Shown: in pieces, positions 1-4,552 of the stretch | How positions within the stretch are numbered: position 1 is the first letter of the stretch | Layout: every line of letters starts with the position of its first letter | DNA from: Acidimicrobiaceae bacterium | GTDB lineage: Bacteria > Actinomycetota > Acidimicrobiia > Acidimicrobiales > RAAP-2 | NCBI GenBank assembly: GCA_003157945.1 | Contig: PMFY01000144.1 | Coordinates: forward strand, 1-6,104 | Direction of reading: 5' to 3' | DNA: 6,104 nucleotides | Notes under the pieces: model-generated | Told to the model about the DNA's origin: nothing | What the model saw: the letters and a program-made list of their open reading frames with translations, nothing else | Databases searched by the model: none | Program-made: the position numbers and the translations under genes

Positions 1-550
1 CCGGCTCGTCCCAGTTGAGGTCCGGTTGGGCGGACTCGAACAGGTGGAGGTACCACTGACCGGTGGGTTCGTGGAACGTCCAGGCGGGTGCCGTCAGGTC
101 GAAGGCGGCGACCCAATTGTTGGGGGGTGACCCGTCGGGCTCGGGGTCGCGCCACACGTACCAGTCGCGGTGCGCGCTGTCCCGGGACGATGCGGCGTCG
201 GCGAACCACGGGTGCTGGTCGGACGTGTGGTTGGGGACCCAGTCGATGACGACCCGCAGGCCCAGGCGGTGGGCCTCGTCGACCAGGGCGTCGAAGGTGG
301 CCAGGTCGCCGAAGAGCGGGTCGACGTCGCAGTAGTCGCTCACGTCGTAGCCGAAGTCGGCCATGGGGGAGCGGAAGAACGGCGAGATCCACAGGGCGTC
401 GACGCCGAGCCAGGCGAGGTCGGCCAGGTGGGCCCGGATGCCGTCCAGGTCACCGACACCGTCGCCGTCGGAGTCGGCGAACGAGCGCGGGTACACCTGG
501 TAGAAGACGGCCCGCCGCCACCAGGGGATGTCGTCCGCCGGTGGCGTCAC
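1..550 (-). CDS. GH13 alpha-glucosidase, N-terminal part (cut by window edge)
   Basis: A glycoside hydrolase family 13 enzyme of the oligo-1,6-glucosidase / alpha-glucosidase type, which would release glucose from short alpha-glucans in the cytoplasm. About 183 residues are visible of a family usually 500-560 long. They show FYQVYPRSFADSDGDGVGDLDGI (residues 16-38), with the D26/D28/D30/D34 metal loop. Then come GVDALWISPFF (49-59), conserved region I DWVPNH (103-108), and QPDLN (175-179), which is region V typical of the oligo-1,6-glucosidase subgroup. The catalytic Asp/Glu residues lie beyond the left edge. I chose the GTG at 548-550 because the ATG at 601-603 is out of frame and soon hits a stop; no good ribosome site precedes the GTG. 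It is divergent from everything else here. A trehalose synthase or sucrose-type GH13 cannot be excluded from this part alone. Confidence 0.9.
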   Translation of the reverse strand, partial: MTPPADDIPWWRRAVFYQVYPRSFADSDGDGVGDLDGIRAHLADLAWLGVDALWISPFFRSPMADFGYDVSDYCDVDPLFGDLATFDALVDEAHRLGLRVVIDWVPNHTSDQHPWFADAASSRDSAHRDWYVWRDPEPDGSPPNNWVAAFDLTAPAWTFHEPTGQWYLHLFESAQPDLNWDEP

Positions 551-609
551 GCCGGTACCGGCGGGCCGGCGGTGGGGGCCGGGAACGCGGGTCGCTGAAC
601 CATGGGGTG

Positions 610-615
610 ACGCTA
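610..615 (-). promoter_or_regulatory. Putative -10 box for the glucosidase gene
   Basis: On the minus strand TAGCGT fits the actinobacterial TAnnnT -10 pattern. It would give a leader of about 50 nt before the GTG start at 550. No clear -35 box is visible upstream, so this rests on the box and its position only. Confidence 0.3.
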
Positions 616-688
616 GCAACGGGGGTGTGCGGGCGCGCCTCCCGCCGGCCCGGACCGGGGCCGCCGCCGGCGCCGGCCGCGGCACCCC

Positions 689-714
689 GTCGGCGGTTCA
701 GGTTTTCCGCCGAC
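689..714. repeat. 8-bp perfect inverted repeat, 10-nt loop
   Basis: GTCGGCGG (689-696) is the exact reverse complement of CCGCCGAC (707-714), with TTCAGGTTTT between them. A second, competing pairing CAGGT (699-703) with ACCTG (713-717) overlaps it. This could be an operator or a hairpin; it has no T-tract after it. It overlaps the FliA-like promoter element, so a regulator binding here could control that promoter. Confidence 0.45.
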
Positions 715-724
715 CTGCCGATGG
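698..724 (+). promoter_or_regulatory. Putative FliA/SigD-type promoter
   Basis: TCAG (698-701), exactly 15 bases, then GCCGATGG (717-724). The flagellar sigma factor family (FliA, SigD) is known to use TAAA-N15-GCCGATAT-like elements, and a TCA-type -35 is my recollection for motile actinobacteria. The -10 half matches six of eight bases (GCCGAT) and the spacing is exact. It points at the small Cys/His protein, with a leader of about 80 nt. This is a pattern match by eye; chance occurrence in GC-rich DNA is possible. Confidence 0.35.
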
Positions 725-799
725 AATCTCCAGGGCCGGACGCCGCAAGGCGCTCCGGAGGGAAGGGACACCGGCGGCTGAGGAGCCGGCGGTGCGAGC

Positions 800-805
800 A
801 AGGAG
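800..805 (+). promoter_or_regulatory. Strong ribosome binding site fixing the start at 815
   Basis: AAGGAG lies 9 bases before ATG 815. It decides in favour of that start over the in-frame ATG at 830, and is the best ribosome site in the window. Confidence 0.75.
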
Positions 806-814
806 AGCGGTGGA

Positions 815-1072
815 ATGGTGGAACGTCGAATGGCCGATGACGGGTCGATGCTGGCCGAGGGCCTGTCCGGGGCCGTCCCGCCCGAGTCCTTCGGGACCGG
901 TCGGGTGTGCATCGAGCCCACGTGCGAGGTGCGCCTCAGCCGCTACAACAGCACCGACTGGTGCGCGCTCCACGAGAGCCCGGCCGCCACCGGCCGGCCC
1001 TTCGACACCTCGATCCGCCCCCGCGGCCGGCGTCGCAACTCGCGTCGTCGCTCGCAGAGGTCGGCCGCCTGA
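815..1072 (+). CDS. Small Cys/His (zinc-finger-like) protein with basic tail
   Basis: An 85-residue protein of unknown function. Residues 32-53 carry C32-x4-C37-x12-C50-x2-H53 around an RLSRYN segment (40-45), a spacing that looks like a treble-clef or zinc-ribbon-like metal site. Proteins with a similar C..C-x-(V/T)-x-L-S-R-Y-N..C..(C/H) core occur widely in actinobacteria, sometimes beside DNA-binding domains; that comparison is from memory. The tail (about 68-85) is rich in Arg and Ser (RGRRR, RRRSQR) and could bind nucleic acid. There is no signal peptide or membrane segment. A strong AAGGAG precedes the start, and composition and codon use match the neighbours. It stands alone: a hairpin follows it and the next gene has its own candidate promoter. 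That it is a real gene is likely; its role is open. Confidence 0.72.
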   Translation: MVERRMADDGSMLAEGLSGAVPPESFGTGRVCIEPTCEVRLSRYNSTDWCALHESPAATGRPFDTSIRPRGRRRNSRRRSQRSAA

Positions 1073-1077
1073 CCCGA

Positions 1078-1094
1078 GCCCCGCGGCGCGGGGC
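1078..1094 (+). terminator. GC hairpin after the small Cys/His gene
   Basis: GCCCCGC (1078-1084), loop GGC, GCGGGGC (1088-1094) form a perfect 7-bp stem just past the stop codon. There is no T-tract, so it would be a weak or non-canonical terminator, as is common in high-GC actinobacteria. Confidence 0.4.
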
Positions 1095-1119
1095 CGTCGG
1101 TCGTCGGGTGCCTCGTCGG

Positions 1120-1125
1120 TACACT
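1120..1125 (+). promoter_or_regulatory. Putative -10 box of the SDR/thioesterase operon
   Basis: TACACT matches TAnnnT and sits about 57 bases before ATG 1182. The upstream DNA is CGTCG-rich with no clear -35 box. It is the best promoter candidate for the three-gene operon. Confidence 0.4.
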
Positions 1126-1137
1126 TCGTCGCTGGCA

Positions 1138-1156
1138 CCGGACCGGAAGGGTCCGG
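1138..1156 (+). repeat. 7-bp inverted repeat in the operon leader
   Basis: CCGGACC (1138-1144), loop GGAAG, GGTCCGG (1150-1156) is a perfect palindrome between the -10 candidate and the start codon. It could be an operator for a dimeric regulator or a leader hairpin; nothing in the sequence decides which. Confidence 0.4.
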
Positions 1157-1181
1157 GGCGACGAGGGACGGGAGACCACCC

Positions 1182-1940
1182 ATGACGGATCGACTCGACG
1201 GCACGGTGGCCCTGGTCACCGGGGCCAGCAGCGGTATCGGGCACGCCACCGCCGTCTCCCTGGCCGCCCAGGGTGCCCGTGTGGCCGTCGCCGCACGCCG
1301 GAGGGACCGCCTCGAGGAGCTCGCCGACCGCATCGGCCGCGACCAGGTGCTCGTCCTCGAGACCGACGTGACCGACGAGGCCCGGGCCCGGTCGATGGTC
1401 GAGCAGACGGTGTCCGCCTTCGGCCGCCTCGACACGCTGGTGAACAACGCCGGCGTCATGCTCCTCGGCCCCATCGTCGGCGCCCCGGTGCAGGAGTGGC
1501 GCCGGATGGTCGAGCTCAACGTCCTCGGCCTCCTCTACTGCACCCACGCCGCCCTGCCCCACCTGCTGGCCGCGGCGGAGTCCGAGCCGCGCCACGTGGC
1601 CGACGTGGTGAACGTCAGCTCGGTGGCGGGCCGCAACGCCCGGCTCAACAACGGCGTCTACAGCGCCACGAAGTTCGGTGTCGGGGCGTTCTCGGAGTCG
1701 CTCCGCCAGGAGGTGACGACGCGGCACGTCCGGGTGACGTTGGTCGAGCCCGGGGCGACGGCGTCCGAGCTCGTCACCCACAACCGCCCGGAGGTGCTCG
1801 AGCAGTTGGCCGCGAACTTCTCCTCGACGGAGATCCTGCTGGCCGAGGACATCGCCGACACGATCGCCTTCACCGTGACCCGACCCCGGCGCATGGTCGT
1901 CAACGAGGTCCTCGTCCGCCCCACCGAACAGGAGCGCTGA
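1182..1940 (+). CDS. Classical SDR-family NADP(H)-type oxidoreductase
   Basis: A cytoplasmic short-chain dehydrogenase/reductase of 252 residues, normal for the classical SDR class. It has the nucleotide-binding TGASSGIG (13-20), NNAG (88-91), N113, S147 in VNVSSVAG, and Y160-x3-K164, so the catalytic set Asn-Ser-Tyr-Lys is complete. Arg39/Arg40 after the second strand suggest NADP(H) preference, an inference from family rules. It resembles the COG4221 / YdfG-like group, whose members reduce varied small carbonyl or hydroxy compounds; the substrate cannot be read from the sequence. The start is ATG 1182, after GGGAG (1170-1174) and immediately before the TGASSGIG domain. The same frame stays open upstream to 528, but that part is low-complexity and overlaps the small Cys/His gene. 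It heads an operon and its stop abuts the next start. Confidence 0.93.
   Translation: MTDRLDGTVALVTGASSGIGHATAVSLAAQGARVAVAARRRDRLEELADRIGRDQVLVLETDVTDEARARSMVEQTVSAFGRLDTLVNNAGVMLLGPIVGAPVQEWRRMVELNVLGLLYCTHAALPHLLAAAESEPRHVADVVNVSSVAGRNARLNNGVYSATKFGVGAFSESLRQEVTTRHVRVTLVEPGATASELVTHNRPEVLEQLAANFSSTEILLAEDIADTIAFTVTRPRRMVVNEVLVRPTEQER
1930..1934 (+). promoter_or_regulatory. Ribosome binding site for the first double-hotdog gene
   Basis: AGGAG inside the end of the SDR gene, 6 bases before GTG 1941. It supports that GTG as the start even though it directly abuts the upstream TGA. Confidence 0.65.
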
Positions 1941-2828
1941 GTGGCGTTCGGGGGCTACCCGCCCCCCGGGCACCTGCTCGGGGACCTCGGGATGGAGGCC
2001 GAGCTCACCACCGACGGGACGGGACGGGTCCGCATGCGGGCCACGCCGTTCGTGGCCGCACCCGACGGCGGTGTCCGCGCCGGCGTGCTGACCACCCTGG
2101 TCGACGTCGTCGGTGGGGCCATCGCGGCGCGGGTGCTCCATCCCGACTGGATGGCCACCGCCGACCTGACGGTGCAGCGGATCGGACCGGTGCCGGGCCC
2201 CCGGGTGGAGGCCCGCGGCTCGGTGCTGCGGCGCGGCCGGACCACACTGGTCGTCGAGGCCCTGGTGGTGGCCGTCGACGAGGACGGGCGCACGGTCGAG
2301 GTGGCCGGTCGTCCGGCCGACCCGGTGGCGTGGGCGTCGATGACATTCGCCGTGCTGCCCGCCCGGGACCCGGCGCCGACGGTGACGATGCCGGCGGGCC
2401 TGCCGTCGCAGTGGGCGTTCACCGGCGGAGGGTTCGAGGAGCCGGTCCACGACGTCGTGGGCATCGAGGTGGTCGACGGCGCGGCCGGGCGCCTGTCGCT
2501 CGAGGTGCGCCCCTACCTCCACAACTCGTTCGGGGCCCTGCAGGGTGGCGTGATCGGGATGCTGGCCGAGGCGGCCGGTGCCGAGGCGCTGGGCGCGGCC
2601 CGGGGTGGGGGCGGCTCCGATGTCGTGGTCACCGACCTCCAGATCGCCTACCTGGCGCTCGGCCGCGTCGGGCCCGTCGTGACGTCGGCCCGGGTCCTCG
2701 AGGCGGGCAGGGACGGCCGGTGCTCGGCGGTGGTGGAGCTCCGCGACAGCGGGGCCGGTGACCGCCTGATGACGGTGGCCAACGTGGTGGCCGTGCCGAC
2801 CGTCGCCTTCGCCGGTGTCGGATCGTGA
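1941..2828 (+). CDS. Double-hotdog PaaI-type thioesterase-like protein (copy 1)
   Basis: A 295-residue protein with two hotdog-fold domains in tandem (about 10-140 and 160-287). The family hydrolyses acyl-CoA or related thioesters in the cytoplasm. Domain 1 has GGVRAGVLTTLVDVVGG (43-59), with D55 at the place of the PaaI-type catalytic Asp but no HGG. Domain 2 has LHNSFGALQGGVIGMLAEA (193-211), where the usual HGG...D reads Q201-G-G...E210. So neither half is fully canonical, although an Asp or Glu is kept at each acid position. The GTG start directly follows the SDR stop and has a good AGGAG. Downstream it overlaps the next gene, a paralogue, by 4 bases, which implies translational coupling. 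A TesB-type double-hotdog enzyme is an alternative label. The fold is fairly sure; the substrate is unknown, and a non-catalytic acyl-binding role is possible. Confidence 0.85.
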   Translation: MAFGGYPPPGHLLGDLGMEAELTTDGTGRVRMRATPFVAAPDGGVRAGVLTTLVDVVGGAIAARVLHPDWMATADLTVQRIGPVPGPRVEARGSVLRRGRTTLVVEALVVAVDEDGRTVEVAGRPADPVAWASMTFAVLPARDPAPTVTMPAGLPSQWAFTGGGFEEPVHDVVGIEVVDGAAGRLSLEVRPYLHNSFGALQGGVIGMLAEAAGAEALGAARGGGGSDVVVTDLQIAYLALGRVGPVVTSARVLEAGRDGRCSAVVELRDSGAGDRLMTVANVVAVPTVAFAGVGS

Positions 2829-3685
2829 GCGGGCCCGGACGGGTCGGCGACGAGCCGGTCGGGGAGACCGACCGGCGGCGCCACGTCAGCGACTACTTCC
2901 GTCTCGAGCGGTGGGAGGTCCCCGCCGACGGCGAACAGCCGCCGGCCGTCCAGGGGCGGGCTCCCGTCGACGACCACACCCGGGGTGTGGGGGGCGGGCT
3001 GCGTACCGGCGGGCTGCTCACCAACCTCGACTCGCTGGGTGGGTTCACCAGCGGCCTGGCGGTGCTCCCCCGGTGGATCGTGACCACGTCGCTGCTGGTC
3101 ACCGTGTCCGAGCTGCGCCAGGTCGGCCCGCTCGGGTTCCGGGTCGACGTGGTCCGGCGCGGCCGCTCCTCGGTGGTCACGGCCATCGACGTCGTCGACG
3201 AGGGGGCCGCCGGCCGGCCCGTGGCCGCCGCCACCATGACGTGCGCCGTCCTCGACCCCGGGGCGATGGTCCTCGAGTTCGAGCGCCCCGTCGTGGTGCC
3301 CATGCCGGCGCCGCAGGTGGACCCCGTCGGCCCCGCCGAATTCTTCTCGATCGAGCCCGGCGAGGGACCGGTGACCCGGATGGTGCTCGACGACCGGTTG
3401 CGCAACCCGTGGGGGATCCTGCACGGCGGTGCGGTGGCCATGCTGGCCGACGAGGCCGCGTGCCGGGCGGTGGCCGCGGTGCCGGGCGCGTCGGGGCCCC
3501 ACGGCGTGGCGGCGGCCGATGCCGTCCTCCACTACCTGCGCCCGGTCCGGGTCGGCCCGGTCGAGGCCCGCTGTTCCGTGCTCGGTACCGGGGCGGGACG
3601 GACCCTGGTGCGGGTGGCGATCCATGACCTCGGGTCCGAGGACCGCATGACGAATCTCGGGACGATCACCGTCCTGGCGGTCTGA
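2825..3685 (+). CDS. Double-hotdog PaaI-type thioesterase-like protein (copy 2)
   Basis: A 286-residue paralogue of the preceding gene, again with two hotdog domains (about 25-150 and 165-285). Domain 1 carries LRTGGLLTNLDSLGG (59-73), with D69 in the acid position. Domain 2 has the textbook signature N194..GILHGGAVAMLADEA (197-211), with H200, G201, G202 and D209, so this is the most probable catalytic site of the pair. Relationship to copy 1 is visible in RRGR(S/T)(S/T)-x-V (111-114 here, 97-100 there) and A(T/S)MT-x-AVL ending domain 1. Both also have a G-DR segment near the C-terminus. GTG 2825 overlaps the upstream TGA (GTGA), with only weak ribosome-site character. Likely acyl-CoA thioesterase activity; it may work with copy 1 and the SDR on one substrate. 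That link is inferred from the operon. Confidence 0.86.
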   Translation: MSGPGRVGDEPVGETDRRRHVSDYFRLERWEVPADGEQPPAVQGRAPVDDHTRGVGGGLRTGGLLTNLDSLGGFTSGLAVLPRWIVTTSLLVTVSELRQVGPLGFRVDVVRRGRSSVVTAIDVVDEGAAGRPVAAATMTCAVLDPGAMVLEFERPVVVPMPAPQVDPVGPAEFFSIEPGEGPVTRMVLDDRLRNPWGILHGGAVAMLADEAACRAVAAVPGASGPHGVAAADAVLHYLRPVRVGPVEARCSVLGTGAGRTLVRVAIHDLGSEDRMTNLGTITVLAV

Positions 3686-3688
3686 CCG

Positions 3689-3818
3689 GACGGTACCCCT
3701 CGCTACACGGCGTTGACGGTACCCCTCGCTACACGGCGTTGACGGTACCCCTCGCTACACGGCGTTGACGGTGCCCCCGGTGCCACGGCGGGGACGGTGC
3801 CTGCGGTGCCGCCCGGTC
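3689..3818 (+). repeat. 26-bp tandem repeat, 3 perfect and 2 decayed copies
   Basis: Copies at 3689-3714, 3715-3740 and 3741-3766 are identical, each starting GACGGTACCCCTCG and ending CTACACGGCGTT. Two further 26-base units at 3767-3792 and 3793-3818 keep GACGGTGCC starts but have diverged and contain short CGGTGCC repeats of their own. Copy junctions read TTGACGG, and each perfect copy holds the palindrome GGTACC. The array begins 3 bases after the stop of the second double-hotdog gene and fills the gap up to the next promoter. Twenty-six is not a multiple of 3 and there is no recognisable coding content. It could be a slippage-expanded spacer, a set of protein-binding iterons or part of transcription termination. 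Confidence 0.9.
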
Positions 3819-3826
3819 CGTCCGCC

Positions 3827-3832
3827 TACCAT
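3827..3832 (+). promoter_or_regulatory. Putative -10 box for the nitrobindin-like gene
   Basis: TACCAT fits TAnnnT. Transcription would start near 3839, leaving a leader of about 34 nt before ATG 3873. The in-frame ATG at 3831 overlaps this box, an argument against using it as the start codon. No clear -35 is visible. Confidence 0.4.
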
Positions 3833-3872
3833 GGCGCCGGTAACGGTCCATCGGAAGAAACGGGATGAGGAC

Positions 3873-4427
3873 ATGGCGACAGAGTGGGGCCCCCTCGGGG
3901 CGTTGATCGGTGAGTGGGAGGGCGAGGGCGGTCTCGACACCTCGTACTCGCATGCCCAGGGCAAGGTCGTGGGTACCCCGTACCTGGAGAAGGTCACGTT
4001 CAAGCCCTTCGGCCCCGTGGACAACGGGAGCCAGCACCTCTACGGGCTCGACTACAAGTCCGCCATGTGGCGGGGCGACGAGGAGAACCCCTTCCACACC
4101 GAGGTCGGCTACTGGCTGTGGGACTCGGCGACCGGCGAGGTGCTGCGCTCGGTCTCCATCCCGCGCGGCATCTCCGTCCTGGCGGGGGGCACCGCCGCGG
4201 CCGACGCCACCTCGTTCTCGTTGAAGGCCGCCGTGGGCGACCCCCAGTACCCGATCGGCGAGGGCAAGTACCTGACGGCCAACGCCAGCTCGGTCACCTT
4301 CGAGACGACCATCACCCTCAATGCCGACGGCACCTGGAGCTACGACGAGACCACGAAGCTCCGGATGAAGGAGATGCCGGAGCTGCTGCCGCACACGGAC
4401 CACAACACGCTGCACAAGGTCGGGTAG
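3873..4427 (+). CDS. Nitrobindin-like / FABP-family heme-binding beta-barrel protein
   Basis: A 184-residue cytoplasmic protein of the heme-binding beta-barrel (THAP4-like, nitrobindin/FABP) superfamily, close to the family's usual length. It begins with the signature GALIGEWEGEGG (9-20). Further markers are HTEVGYWLWD (75-84), SIPRGISVLAGG (about 95-106), a YDETTKL strand, and the C-terminal HTDHNTLHKVG (174-184). Known nitrobindins hold a ferric heme through a C-terminal His and handle NO or peroxynitrite. H174, H177 and H181 are candidate ligands here, but heme binding is not shown for this subgroup and a lipid-type ligand is possible. The alternative ATG at 3831 overlaps the promoter candidate; the chosen ATG has only a close GAGG. 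It is flanked by the tandem repeat and a strong hairpin, so it is probably transcribed alone. Confidence 0.85.
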   Translation: MATEWGPLGALIGEWEGEGGLDTSYSHAQGKVVGTPYLEKVTFKPFGPVDNGSQHLYGLDYKSAMWRGDEENPFHTEVGYWLWDSATGEVLRSVSIPRGISVLAGGTAAADATSFSLKAAVGDPQYPIGEGKYLTANASSVTFETTITLNADGTWSYDETTKLRMKEMPELLPHTDHNTLHKVG

Positions 4428-4433
4428 GTGCCC

Positions 4434-4459
4434 GGGGCGGCGGGGTGTCCCGCCGCCCC
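4434..4459 (+). terminator. Strong GC hairpin after the nitrobindin-like gene
   Basis: GGGGCGGCGGG (4434-4444), loop GTGT, CCCGCCGCCCC (4449-4459) form a perfect 11-bp stem 6 bases after the stop. No T-tract follows, so it is an actinobacterial-style terminator candidate separating this gene from the iron permease promoter. Confidence 0.65.
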
Positions 4460-4485
4460 GCCGCCCCGCCCGGCAGGCCCAGGGG

Positions 4486-4491
4486 TTGACA
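4486..4491 (+). promoter_or_regulatory. -35 box TTGACA of the iron permease gene
   Basis: A perfect TTGACA about 60 bases before the permease start. No good -10 sits at the standard 17-bp distance; the position falls inside the palindrome (GAACCT). The next candidates are TAACTA (spacer 22) and TACGTG. The overlap of the expected -10 with the iron-box palindrome is what a repressed promoter would look like. Confidence 0.5.
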
Positions 4492-4502
4492 CGGCGTCAG
4501 AA

Positions 4503-4516
4503 TTAGGTGAACCTAA
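4503..4516. promoter_or_regulatory. DtxR/IdeR-like iron box (short spacer)
   Basis: TTAGGT-GA-ACCTAA is a perfect 14-bp palindrome in an unusually AT-rich stretch, just after TTGACA and 37 bases before the permease GTG. Its arms equal the outer arms of the known DtxR/IdeR operator, where TTAGGT and ACCTAA are separated by 7 bases rather than 2. A DtxR-family repressor, iron- or manganese-sensing, is the natural candidate, with repression when metal is plentiful. The regulator is not in this window. Confidence 0.65.
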
Positions 4517-4552
4517 CTACGTGGTGTCGCCCGCCCTACTACGAGCTGCCCG

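Larger units (their letters stand above)
551..814. other. Divergent intergenic region
   Basis: About 264 bases separate the glucosidase start from the small Cys/His protein. The part from about 630 to 690 is extremely GC-rich and low in complexity (CCGG/GCCGCC runs). Open frames across it read as Arg/Pro/Ala-rich shadow protein with no recognisable domain. It contains the putative minus-strand -10 box, the inverted repeat and the FliA-like element listed separately. I see no other gene in it. Confidence 0.6.

Noticed and set aside
751..800. Direct repeat CCGGCGG before and after CTGAGGAG
   Set aside because: A 7-base GC-only direct repeat in this composition is expected by chance and has no matching structure.
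528..1181. N-terminal extension of the SDR frame upstream of 1182
   Set aside because: The frame is open only because of high GC. The translation is Arg/Pro/Ala-rich, overlaps the small Cys/His gene and has no domain, while ATG 1182 has a ribosome site and the normal SDR N-terminus.
936..2522. 528-codon open frame on the minus strand
   Set aside because: It lies opposite the SDR and first hotdog genes, is rich in His/Arg/Gly with no recognisable motif, and is a typical high-GC antisense shadow.
1496..2761. 421-codon plus-strand frame across the SDR and hotdog genes
   Set aside because: Its product is a low-complexity Arg/Gly/Pro string overlapping two genes with clear family signatures in other frames.
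2648..3625. 325-codon minus-strand frame opposite the hotdog genes
   Set aside because: It is antisense to well-supported coding sequence and has no domain-like content.
3689..3766. Array of promoters based on the TTGACG at each repeat junction
   Set aside because: No TAnnnT box lies at 16-19 bases from any TTGACG. The CTACAC in each copy is only 10 bases away, too close.
3689..3818. CRISPR array
   Set aside because: Copies are directly adjacent with no unique spacers and no cas genes, so this is a simple tandem repeat.
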